Part shown: positions 35,694 through 43,200 of the stretch, piece after piece
How the letters are laid out: each line of letters starts with the position of its first letter
How positions within the stretch are numbered: the stretch's first letter is position 1
Assembly: GCA_024234815.1 (NCBI GenBank)
Contig: JACKNO010000004.1
Location: 62,001-126,000 of the forward strand
DNA: 64,000 bases
DNA from: Pseudomonadales bacterium
GTDB lineage: Bacteria > Pseudomonadota > Gammaproteobacteria > Pseudomonadales > Halieaceae
Reading direction: 5' to 3'
Translations under genes and position numbers: made by a program
Notes under the pieces: model-generated
What the model was told of the DNA's origin: nothing
The model's input: the letters and a program-made list of their open reading frames with translations, nothing else
Databases searched by the model: none

Positions 35694-36124
35694 AAAATAT
35701 TGAGTATATCGATGAGTTGTTTGACTTCGAAAGCTATTACTCAGGAGTTTTCAGGCGTTTTGAGCAGGGAAAGTACATTGTAAATATGTTTAATCCTTAT
35801 GCGGTGATGTCGGGCCCGCTTTGGTATGCGAATAGGCGAATATGTTTTTGGTGGTGTTCAATATCATGCTTTGTATTTTCATTTTTAGCACACTTTTTCC
35901 TCGATCTGATTTCGGGATATTTGGCGTACCTTCCCCTGCTAGTTTCTTATCTAGTGTTGTTTGTATTTCCCAGCAATATTTTGTTTTATAAAACCGTAAA
36001 ATCCTATTGGGAAACAATACCGGAAGGCTCGCGCATAGAATCTATTGCGAAGTTGAAGCAGAGATTCGAATCAGAGCTTTCGCGCGGGAGTAGGAGGCTT
36101 AAAGGAATGCACGGTGTAAAATAG
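35690..36124 (+). CDS. Candidate immunity protein 1 (membrane)
   Basis: Protein of 144 residues with two or three transmembrane segments (ICFWWCSISCFVFSFLAHFF, SGYLAYLPLLVSYLVLFVF, then PSNILFYK) and a basic C-terminal tail. No family recognised. It starts inside the stop of the toxin-like gene (ATGA overlap) and is AT-rich like the tip coding region. Position, size and membrane nature fit an immunity protein for a membrane-acting tip; this is inference. Confidence 0.65.
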   Translation: MKNIEYIDELFDFESYYSGVFRRFEQGKYIVNMFNPYAVMSGPLWYANRRICFWWCSISCFVFSFLAHFFLDLISGYLAYLPLLVSYLVLFVFPSNILFYKTVKSYWETIPEGSRIESIAKLKQRFESELSRGSRRLKGMHGVK

Positions 36125-36140
36125 TTGTTCGAATACACCT

Positions 36141-37331
36141 GCAAACCGCAGTCACGTTCGACGCTCAGGCCCTGATCGATGATATCGAAGCCACTGCCAT
36201 CGTGAATGAAGCCGAAGGCTGGGTGCAGAACGTGCCGCAGGCGTCTAGCGAAGGCGCACGCTTAATCACTATCAGTGAACCCACGGTCAAACTGGCCGGT
36301 AAAGGCATGGCCGTGTCCTTCAAACCCCGCAGCCAGGCGGATGAGGATATTATTGCCAGCTACATTCCGGCCCCCGATCCCCAAACGGGAGAGATCGACC
36401 CGAACCAGCTGCCGGACACCCTGCCCGGTTACCTGATCAATCTCACAGCAGAGTTCACCATCGACGGTGAAGTACAGGACAGTGCCAATGCCGGCACCAT
36501 GGGCACCACCCTCTATGAAACCATGGGCGTGTACAGCCCCGCCAAAGGCTGGCACCGCTCGGTCAATCACCCGATCGCCGGGGAATACCGCGCCATGGCT
36601 CTCGATCTACAGGGCTCCAGCCCGGAACAGGCCGAACGCTTGCAACAGGAACTGGAACAAACCAAAGCCATCCTGGAAACCGGCGACGAGCTGCAACTGG
36701 CCACCCTGACCAAACACCAAGTGGTGGGTGATCTTTTAGGAGGCACCATCTTCAGCTACTTTGCACTGAACAATGTGCAGGATGAGATAGCGGCACAGAG
36801 TGCAGATATTGTGACCTATCGGGCGCCGAGCTACGGATTGTTTCGAACTGACCTGACCACGAGCTACTGGTTTGGGTTGCCCAGGGATGTAAATTTTTCG
36901 GGGCTGGTGATGGATGTGGATTTAGTCACCCACCAAACCGTGGACACCCAGAACAACCAGGACCGCTGGCGGCAGTTTAACCAGGCCATCAATTCACGAT
37001 ACTCGGCGATGGAGCATTTGGTGCCGGAGCAGATGTTCAGTACTGAAGATAATCCGGCAGAAGGCATCTCAGCCGTAAAAGCGCTCGCCATTGCCAGCGC
37101 CGAAGGCCAGAAGATTTATACGATTGATCAGAGTAATCTGAACACTGCACTCAATGCGATTGAACTGGAAGACCATTCGGAAGATGAAATCAGGAATGCG
37201 GTGCTGGCGGGGAATATTGTCACCACGCATCAATACCAGATCAACTTCAATGGATGGATCGGGGAGGGGTATATTATCCTCGATCCGGATACGGGGAGTG
37301 GGGCGTATAAGATTGGGGGTGGGGAGAATGG
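36141..37331 (+). repeat. Direct repeat R2: orphan cassette module
   Basis: Copy of the main-gene module. It matches from FDAQALIDDIEATA onward, lacks about 235 bp equivalent to 34031-34263, and then runs to the GGGENG junction. From 36391 to about 37027 it appears identical to 34410-35046 apart from the offset of 1,981 bp, while flanking parts differ at many silent sites. Confidence 0.9.
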
Positions 37332-37695
37332 TGCTTGGGTGGCAATTAAAACTGCCCTGGACTACTTCTTGTTTATATTGGGATTTGGCACTGGTGCGGG
37401 AAATCTGGCCGAAATCAAGTTAGTGGCGGGGCTCGATGAAATACTGGGTGGAGTCTTTGCATCGATTGGTAGAATCCTTGCGGGTTTAGGTGTAGTCCTG
37501 GCGGGACTTGATGCTGTTGTTTCGGAATGTGGGTTTGGCGCAGTAACGGGGATCGTAGCATTTGGTATCGCGGGTGTCGCTTTATCTCTTACAGCAGCAC
37601 TATTTTTGGGCCCTGCAGCCGTACTAATTGCAGCAACAGTAATTTCACTTGGTACGTCATTTATTCAAAGCCAGATTAAGGAGGACTTCTGTTGA
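36202..37695 (+). CDS. Orphan toxin cassette 2 (no own start signals), different hydrophobic tip
   Basis: Open frame of 497 residues equal to the C-terminal half of the main protein, followed after KIGGGENG by a new 121-residue tip. The tip is hydrophobic (LGGVFASIGRILAGLGVVLA, GIAGVALSLTAALFLGPAAV) with one Cys between the helical parts (VSECGFG) and ends EDFC. The nominal GTG start at 36202 has no Shine-Dalgarno and no signal peptide, so it is probably silent and can be expressed only by recombination into the main gene, as with Rhs orphans. Its stop overlaps the next gene. Confidence 0.75.
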   Translation: MNEAEGWVQNVPQASSEGARLITISEPTVKLAGKGMAVSFKPRSQADEDIIASYIPAPDPQTGEIDPNQLPDTLPGYLINLTAEFTIDGEVQDSANAGTMGTTLYETMGVYSPAKGWHRSVNHPIAGEYRAMALDLQGSSPEQAERLQQELEQTKAILETGDELQLATLTKHQVVGDLLGGTIFSYFALNNVQDEIAAQSADIVTYRAPSYGLFRTDLTTSYWFGLPRDVNFSGLVMDVDLVTHQTVDTQNNQDRWRQFNQAINSRYSAMEHLVPEQMFSTEDNPAEGISAVKALAIASAEGQKIYTIDQSNLNTALNAIELEDHSEDEIRNAVLAGNIVTTHQYQINFNGWIGEGYIILDPDTGSGAYKIGGGENGAWVAIKTALDYFLFILGFGTGAGNLAEIKLVAGLDEILGGVFASIGRILAGLGVVLAGLDAVVSECGFGAVTGIVAFGIAGVALSLTAALFLGPAAVLIAATVISLGTSFIQSQIKEDFC

Positions 37696-37955
37696 TCAAG
37701 TACAAATGTCCTAACTGCGGAGGCAGAGTATCTGCAAGCGTGCTCATCGTTAAATGGGTATCTTGCACGAATTGTGGAAGTAGGATTAAGGTAGCAGATG
37801 CGATCGGAATGAGTTTCGCTATTCCTGCTTTTTTGGCAGCAGGCATTTCATACCAGACAGGCAACTACTATATCGCTGCTATAACACTCGTAGTCTGCGC
37901 CGTAATTATATCTGTGATAGCGAAAAATCATCTGAAAGAAGCTAATGGTCCCTAG
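37692..37955 (+). CDS. Candidate immunity protein 2 (zinc ribbon plus membrane helices)
   Basis: Protein of 87 residues. A CPNCGG...CTNCGS zinc-ribbon is followed by two transmembrane segments (GMSFAIPAFLAAGISY and YIAAITLVVCAVIISVIA). It starts with TTG at 37692, overlapping the orphan stop (TTGA), and AAGGAGG at 37678-37684 supports this start. The coupling of tip and small membrane gene is thus kept even in the orphan. Immunity is inferred from layout. Confidence 0.6.
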   Translation: MIKYKCPNCGGRVSASVLIVKWVSCTNCGSRIKVADAIGMSFAIPAFLAAGISYQTGNYYIAAITLVVCAVIISVIAKNHLKEANGP

Positions 37956-38017
37956 AAAGTAGGCGGGTGTAATTGTTCGCTTACAGGGTCTAGAAGTCGA
38001 GATCGGGTAGCTGCACG

Positions 38018-38838
38018 TCCTATGAAACCCCGCGTGTATACAGCCCCGCAAAGAGCTGGCACCGCTCCATCAATCACCCCATCGCCGGGGAATACCGCGC
38101 CATGGCCCTCGATCTACAGGGCTCCAGCCCGGAACAGGCAGAACATTTGCAACAGGAACTGGAACAAACCAAAGCTATTCTGGAAACCGGCGACGAGCTG
38201 CAACTGGCCACCCTGACCAAACACCAGGTGGTGGGTGATCTTTTAGGAGGCACCATCTTCAGCTACTTTGCACTGAACAATGTGCAGGATGAGATGGCGG
38301 CGCAGAGTGCGGACATTGTGACCTACCGGGCACCCAGTTATGGACTCTTTAGAACTGACCTGACCACCAGTTACTGGTTTGGCTTGCCCTTGGATGTGAG
38401 TTTCTCAGGGCTGGTAATGGATGTGGACCTGGTAACGCACCAGACGGTGGACACCCAAAACAACCAGTACCGCTGGCGGCAATTCAACCAAGCCATCAAT
38501 TCAAGGTACTCGGCGATGGAACACTTGGTGCCGGAGCAGATGTTCAGTACACCGGAGAATCCCGCAGAAGGTATCTCAGCAGTAAAGGCCCTCGCCATTG
38601 CCAGCGCCGAAGGCCAGAAGATTTATACGATTGATCAGAGTAATCTGACAGCAGCACTCAATGCGATTGAACTGGAAGACCATTCGGAAGATGAAATCAG
38701 GAATGCGGTGCTGGCGGGGAATATTGTCACCACGCATCAATACCAGATCAACTTCAATGGATGGATCGGGGAGGGGTATAGCATCCTTGATCCGGACACG
38801 GGGAGTGGGGCTTATAAGATTGGAGGTGGCGCTAATGG
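38018..38838 (+). repeat. Direct repeat R3: orphan cassette module
   Basis: Copy of the last ~820 bp of the module, equivalent to about 34530-35350, starting at the YETMGVYSPAKGWHRS region and ending at the GGGANG junction. It differs from R1 and R2 at scattered sites, including LPLDVSFSG and STPENPAEG. Confidence 0.88.
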
Positions 38839-39181
38839 TTCTCGGACACCTGTATCTGACGCATTGTCGGCTTTGCTATTGGTATTGGGCACGGGGCAGG
38901 CAACTGGGAACGGTTTTGCGAACATACTTAAGGCAACATCGGCAGTATTGAAATTGTTCACGGCACTAGGTTTCGTGCTTTCAGGGTTGAGTGCACTACT
39001 GGCAATTGTGACGGCACTGAATAATTGTCCAGTAAAAATTGCAGCTTCACCTACAATTGCATTCGTAATAACGACTACCATATTGATGTCCTATCTATTG
39101 GCCGCGATCGCTATTGCAGGGGCTATAGTATTTGGTGTTTTACTCGGTCCGGCAGCTAACTTTCTGTCTCAGTATTCCTGA
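38102..39181 (+). CDS. Orphan toxin cassette 3 (no own start signals), third hydrophobic tip
   Basis: Open frame of 359 residues with the shortened module, then after YKIGGGANG a third tip of about 113 residues. The tip has hydrophobic stretches (SALLLVLGTG, ALGFVLSGLSALLAIVTAL, TTTILMSYLLAAIAIAGAIV) and one Cys between them (LNNCPVK). Homology extends in frame upstream to ~38018, so ATG 38102 is just the first Met of a fragment without Shine-Dalgarno. Probably a silent reservoir cassette. Confidence 0.72.
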   Translation: MALDLQGSSPEQAEHLQQELEQTKAILETGDELQLATLTKHQVVGDLLGGTIFSYFALNNVQDEMAAQSADIVTYRAPSYGLFRTDLTTSYWFGLPLDVSFSGLVMDVDLVTHQTVDTQNNQYRWRQFNQAINSRYSAMEHLVPEQMFSTPENPAEGISAVKALAIASAEGQKIYTIDQSNLTAALNAIELEDHSEDEIRNAVLAGNIVTTHQYQINFNGWIGEGYSILDPDTGSGAYKIGGGANGSRTPVSDALSALLLVLGTGQATGNGFANILKATSAVLKLFTALGFVLSGLSALLAIVTALNNCPVKIAASPTIAFVITTTILMSYLLAAIAIAGAIVFGVLLGPAANFLSQYS

Positions 39182-39216
39182 GGAACACTTCCTGAGCCAG
39201 GCGAATAGGAGAAAAT

Positions 39217-39774
39217 ATGCTAGAGTGTCGATTAAGTGCCGAGGATCTGGTTATAGAAAAATACTATGAGAAAGTCAGGGTTTCCCATAATATAAAATCC
39301 ATTCGAAACTGGTTTCTAGTGGGTCTGTTTGCCTATCTTCTAATCGCTTCGGTTGTGATGTATCTCAATGAACTTTCCTTATTCTACGTTTTGATATTTC
39401 TTATTCCCGCAGGCCTGTTCTATATGTCTGCCCCTTGGTTTGCATGGCGATTCTCCGTTATTGGCTACCAGGCTGAGTATCATCCAGTTTCAAAAAAAAT
39501 TGAATGGCAGAATGAAAATTTATGCGTTCGCCATGAACGGACTGACGCTTCTGGAGGTTTTTCGAGAGAGAGTGTTATTCATGCCGCCAATGAATTGGTT
39601 CAAATTGTCGATACACCAGAATACATAGTGCTTTTGTTTGACCATGCGGTAGAAATGATTAAGAGAGATACGCACAATCGGGCCGAGATAGAAGAGATGA
39701 TTGTTAAAACGAAATTGGTGGCGCCCTCAGTCAACAATCTAGCCGAGCGAAGTAAAAAGAACATATTTTTTTGA
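39217..39774 (+). CDS. Candidate immunity protein 3 (YcxB-like membrane protein)
   Basis: Protein of 185 residues. Two transmembrane helices (WFLVGLFAYLLIASVVMYL and FYVLIFLIPAGLFYMSAPW) are followed by a soluble domain (YHPVSKKIEWQNENLCVRHE, then YIVLLFDHAVEMIKR) resembling YcxB-like C-terminal domains. AGGAG nine bases before ATG 39217. It follows orphan tip 3 by 35 bp. I infer immunity; a general membrane protein with a PH-like domain is the alternative. Confidence 0.6.
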   Translation: MLECRLSAEDLVIEKYYEKVRVSHNIKSIRNWFLVGLFAYLLIASVVMYLNELSLFYVLIFLIPAGLFYMSAPWFAWRFSVIGYQAEYHPVSKKIEWQNENLCVRHERTDASGGFSRESVIHAANELVQIVDTPEYIVLLFDHAVEMIKRDTHNRAEIEEMIVKTKLVAPSVNNLAERSKKNIFF

Positions 39775-39849
39775 GGAGCACTTCAACATTCCGAATCAGT
39801 GGTCAAATCCTAGCGCTCGCTTGCACAACCCTCCAACGGACCATCACTA

Positions 39850-40332
39850 CAGCTTACGCCACAAGTTTGAGTACACCCTGTCCACCGAGAACCTGGGCGG
39901 CGAAGGCGCACGCTTAATCACTATCAGTGAACCCACGGTCAAACTTGCCGGTAAAGTCATGGCAGTGTCCTTCAAACCCCGCAGCCAGGCGAGGCTGTGT
40001 AAAAACCAGCTTCTACAACATTGATTGTAAAAACCGCTCTGTTAGATGCTACCCGAGTCGCTCAGTCGCGATGTCAGCAACACGAACCCGACGATGATTA
40101 CCAGTGGCACTATTTTCTCTTAGGCGGCACCATCTTCAGCTACTTTGCACTGAACAATGTGCAGGATGAGATAGCGGCACAGAGTGCGGATATTGTGACC
40201 TACCGGGCACCCAGCTACGGACTGTTTCGAACCGACCTGACCACGAGTTACTGGTTTGGGCTGCCCCGGGATGTGAGTTTCTCAGGACTAGTGATGGATG
40301 TGGATTTGGTACCCCACCAGACAGTGGATTAC
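39850..40332 (+). pseudogene. Decayed cassette 4 (repeat R4) with internal replacement
   Basis: 39850-39991 matches 34217-34358 of the main gene (LRHKFEYTLSTENLG...). Then 39992-40118 is unrelated sequence starting GGCTGTGTAAAAAC, and 40119-40332 matches main-gene 34752-34965 (GGTIFSYFALNNVQDE...). The match stops at HQTVD, abutting the antitoxin gene. No tip or immunity gene remains. Confidence 0.8.
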
Positions 40333-40700
40333 ACCAAGTCATCTATATTGACATCAAGCACATTGGCAATGGCCCTGTAGGCATCAACCCGTCCTTCACG
40401 CTTGCCGGTCTCAATCTGCGCGATGTACGCCTGTGACAGGCCCGCAGCATCAGCCAGAGTAGCCTGTGACATGCCACGGTACTCACGCCAAACTTTCACC
40501 GCGTTCACATTGGCCAGCAATAAATCAACGATATCAGACGGCACCAGTTCATCCTCACCTGCCGCCAGTGTGGCTTCTGCCTTATCAAAAGCCGCTATAT
40601 CATCCAGCATTTCAGCCTTTTCGATTAACATTCGGTAGTCGGCAATTGGCACCACCGCATACTCGGGCACGCCATTGTTCTCAATAATCTGTGTACTCAT
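40329..40700 (-). CDS. Type II antitoxin, Phd-like N terminus with XRE HTH
   Basis: Protein of 123 residues. The N-terminal ~40 residues (VPEYAVVPIADYRMLIEKAE) resemble a Phd/RelB-type segment and the C-terminal part is an XRE helix-turn-helix (MSQATLADAAGLSQAYIAQIETGKREG). It is the second gene of a toxin-first operon and overlaps the toxin stop by 4 bp. It should neutralise the toxin and repress the promoter. Confidence 0.85.
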   Translation of the reverse strand: MSTQIIENNGVPEYAVVPIADYRMLIEKAEMLDDIAAFDKAEATLAAGEDELVPSDIVDLLLANVNAVKVWREYRGMSQATLADAAGLSQAYIAQIETGKREGRVDAYRAIANVLDVNIDDLV

Positions 40701-40948
40701 TTGTAGATACCTCCACGTGGGCCAACATCCAACACAAGAACCGTTAGCTCTTCGCCTTCAATCTTGTAAATACCACGGTACCCGCCAATCCGCAGCCGGT
40801 AGCCTTCCCGGCCTGCCAGTTTTTTAGTATTCCAATGACCACGGTTATCAGCTATTTCCTGAAATGCAGTACGAAACTGGTCTGCAATGTTTGCGGGCAG
40901 TTTCCGAAAACCCTTAATTGCTTTCCTGCTGTACTGCACTGTGCTCAT
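40697..40948 (-). CDS. RelE/ParE-superfamily toxin
   Basis: Protein of 83 residues with the RelE fold pattern: a helical N terminus (SRKAIKGFRKLPANIADQF), KLAGREGYRLRIGGYRGIYKI and the C-terminal LDVGPRGGIYK. RelE-type members cleave mRNA on the ribosome. Toxin first, antitoxin second, as in HigBA-like loci. The pair is inserted against the end of decayed cassette 4. Confidence 0.87.
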   Translation of the reverse strand: MSTVQYSRKAIKGFRKLPANIADQFRTAFQEIADNRGHWNTKKLAGREGYRLRIGGYRGIYKIEGEELTVLVLDVGPRGGIYK

Positions 40949-40957
40949 GTGTAAAAT

Positions 40958-40972
40958 ATAGCATTATGCTAT
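40958..40972. promoter_or_regulatory. Palindromic operator of the toxin-antitoxin operon
   Basis: Perfect 7+1+7 palindrome ATAGCAT-T-ATGCTAT, 10 bp upstream of the toxin start. It overlaps the region where a -10 element would lie (TATATT on the minus strand). This is the expected place for an XRE antitoxin to bind. Confidence 0.65.
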
Positions 40973-41080
40973 TTTTGTTCAAGTAAAGAATATTGCTGCT
41001 GGCGCATTACTGTGTCACGTAGTGCCGGATACGATGAATTTTTGGCAAGCAGGTAACCATTCATATGAGATTTTTTGAAC

Positions 41081-41172
41081 ATGGTATTTTTCATGGTATC
41101 AGCCAAACATAAAATCATAAGCCATTGAAAATAAAGTAAAAATATCGCTTGTTGATAATCGAGTGGGAATAG
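41081..41172 (+). other. Island right-end-like sequence with guaA-end repeat
   Basis: Non-coding. ATGGTATTTTTCATGGTATC (41081-41100) nearly repeats 24417-24436. ATCGAGTGGGAATAG (41158-41172) resembles the guaA 3' end and could encode I-E-W-E-stop. It is preceded by AAAAATATCGCTTGTTGAT, which recurs in altered form at 41515-41540. Confidence 0.45.
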
Positions 41173-41218
41173 GCCAGATCTGGCACTGGCAGCCATCGGC
41201 AAGCAGTTATTACCATAA

Positions 41219-41491
41219 TCAACGGTGCTTCAGCGGATCCATATGCTGCTGGAGTATTCGTACTACCACGATGCCTCGGGCGTGTTTTTTGTAATACAGA
41301 ATATGGCTTTCGTAAGGGAAGCTGAGTAGCCCCGTGGAGATTGTCTCGCGTGTTATTCCAAGGTCTGGATTTGCAGCAAGGGGTTGTGCGCGCGATTCCA
41401 GGCCGTCAAGGTAGGTATTGGCTTGAGAGGCCCCCACCCTAGCTGTAGCTGTAGCTGATTGATGCAATGCGCAGCAGGTGTTGGTCAACAA
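41219..41491 (-). pseudogene. ParE-family toxin, probably frameshifted and without antitoxin
   Basis: The C-terminal ~60 residues are a typical ParE end: QANTYLDGLESRAQPLA, NPDLGITRETIS, YESHILYYKKHARGIVVVRI and HMDPLKHR. The N-terminal residues in this frame are not ParE-like, but the adjacent frame reads QLQLGWG just before the join, like the usual WG that precedes QA in the family. A frameshift near 41430 is therefore likely. No antitoxin gene is seen upstream. Confidence 0.6.
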
Positions 41492-41514
41492 GTAACCTGT
41501 TGAAAATCAATCGC

Positions 41515-41540
41515 AAAAATAGCTTGTTTTCAATCGAGTG
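41515..41540 (+). repeat. Second copy of the island-end-like repeat
   Basis: CAAAAATAGCTTGTTTTCAA followed by TCGAGTG resembles 41135-41165, with a 2-base gap and a few mismatches. The two copies bracket the broken ParE gene. 41541-41751 otherwise shows nothing. Confidence 0.5.
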
Positions 41541-41751
41541 CCCGGGCGGGCAAAGACAGCTACGGGTCGGCATCACAGACTGAGGCGGGTCATTCAGGAT
41601 CAGAGTTGCTGCTGGACCTGGGTGGAAAGGGTGTCTATTCTTCTTATACGCTGATCCCGCTTTACTGCGCGTTCCCGATCACCTGACTGCGACCGTCCCG
41701 CGCCAGGGCCGCGACCAAGAACAGCCGACGGACACCGAGAGATAAATCCCG

Positions 41752-42558
41752 ATGAAATATCTTGCAGCCTTGATGTTCTGTTTCTGCACCCAGGCTCTCG
41801 CCGGCCCAAAGCTCTATGTGTTCGACTGCGGGCTGCTGAACCTTGAGAGTCTCGAGCTTTTCGGTATTGCGCCCGATGAGTCATCTGTGAGGCAGATGTT
41901 CGTACCCTGTTACCTCATTGAGCACGAGAAGGGGCTATTGCTGTGGGACGGTGGCCTGCCCAGGGCCGTTGCGGAAGCGGAGGGGCCGGTGTCCATTGAC
42001 GGCGGTTCCATGGTTTACGACCACTGGATAGTCGACCAGCTGGCAGACATGGGGCTGACCCCGGGCGATATCGACTATATGGCCTTTTCCCATCTTCATT
42101 TTGATCATGCCGGCGCTGCCAACTCGTTTTTAGAGAGTAATGTTCTCATGCAGAAAACAGAGTGGGATGCAGCCTTCGGGGAAGAGATAGAATTCATGGA
42201 TACCAGCCTGTTTGACGGACTGAAAAAGGCAGATGTCACGTTTATAGAGGGCGACCACGATGTCTTCGGCGACGGTAGCGTGATGCTCATCTACGCGCCA
42301 GGGCATACCGCCGGTCACCAGGTCCTGCTCGTCACGCTGGCCAACATGGGACAGATATTGCTGTCGGGTGACCTCTACCATACGCGTGCCAATCGCAGCT
42401 TGCGCCGGGTGCCGACATTCAATGTCGATCCAGCACAGACACTGGTCTCTATGAACAAGGTAGAGGCGTTGCTTGCAGCCACCGGGGCGACACTGTGGAT
42501 AGAACATGACAAGGCCTTGGCCGATTCCCTGGAGAAAGCCCCACACTTCTATGATTGA
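41752..42558 (+). CDS. Exported metallo-beta-lactamase-fold hydrolase, AHL-lactonase-like
   Basis: Protein of 268 residues with a signal peptide (MKYLAALMFCFCTQALA) and a metallo-beta-lactamase fold. The zinc motif is H114-L-H116-F-D118-H119-A-G, followed by YAPGHTAGH and LSGDLYHTRANR. The motif set and the spacing up to the final IEHDKA resemble AiiA/AttM N-acyl-homoserine lactonases. Export is unusual for that group and suggests a periplasmic substrate. Another lactonase or esterase activity is possible. Confidence 0.8.
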   Translation: MKYLAALMFCFCTQALAGPKLYVFDCGLLNLESLELFGIAPDESSVRQMFVPCYLIEHEKGLLLWDGGLPRAVAEAEGPVSIDGGSMVYDHWIVDQLADMGLTPGDIDYMAFSHLHFDHAGAANSFLESNVLMQKTEWDAAFGEEIEFMDTSLFDGLKKADVTFIEGDHDVFGDGSVMLIYAPGHTAGHQVLLVTLANMGQILLSGDLYHTRANRSLRRVPTFNVDPAQTLVSMNKVEALLAATGATLWIEHDKALADSLEKAPHFYD

Positions 42559-42719
42559 ACCTGAGAGATGCGTTCACTGCCCAGGCGGGATGTCCTTATC
42601 CAGCTCGATTTCCGCCAGTGCCAGGTCGGATATTTTCTTCGCCAGGCTGGATTCCGCCAGCTGCCTGTTGCCATCCGGTGCGAGGTCGTAGACTTTCGCG
42701 TCGCGCGGCACGGCGGCAA

Positions 42720-43080
42720 TCCAAACCCTCGAAAAGAACTACACGACCTGGTCGATGGCGAGGGGTTCAACTCTGGAGATCGCGTCGTACTTTCTCCTGT
42801 GCCGGTTACACAGTCCTGGACTTCTTTGCTATCTGAGAATACGCGTAGTTCAATCACAGTTCTGACCGATGCCTCACCTCGCAACATGAATCGTCATACC
42901 ATTGGTTCTGCGCAGATTGGAGATTTCAAGCGACTTGAGAGCGAGGAAGTTGTTCTTGTCGATATGCCAAGACCTGGGCATCGCGAGCCCCTGCGTTCGC
43001 TTCACTATGTTGGGATGAGTAGGGCGCGCGCTGTTGAGTATGATCTGTTGCTGATGGTGCTCTTGGGAACGGCCTCCTGA
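42720..43080 (+). pseudogene. C-terminal fragment of a UvrD-like helicase
   Basis: The frame reads FNSGDRVVLSPV and later IGDFKRLESEEVVLVDMPRP and LHYVGMSRARAVEYDLLL. FK-LES-VVLVD and YVG-SRAR are motifs V and VI of the superfamily I UvrD_C_2 region. The ATPase half is absent and the sequence before ~42720 is not helicase-like, so this is a remnant. Confidence 0.55.
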
Positions 43081-43200
43081 CTAAAATGGATCTAATTCAG
43101 CAAGGATGGGGTTCGCTTGGTGGTCTTCCGAAATGGAGGTTGGAGGGGTTTCCTATTGGGCTTATGTCGCGGTATTTGTTTTACTCGCACAAATTGGTCG

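Noticed and set aside
40969..41202. Minus-strand 77-codon frame between the toxin and the ParE remnant
   Set aside because: No Shine-Dalgarno or family pattern, and it covers the operator and the guaA-like repeat.
41135..41540. Integron cassette with attC sites
   Set aside because: The toxin-only cassette and flanking repeats are suggestive, but no GTTRRRY/RYYYAAC core pair or attC fold is present.
41600..41884. Minus-strand frame overlapping the lactonase start
   Set aside because: Low-complexity Arg/Gly-rich translation, antisense to the metallo-hydrolase gene.
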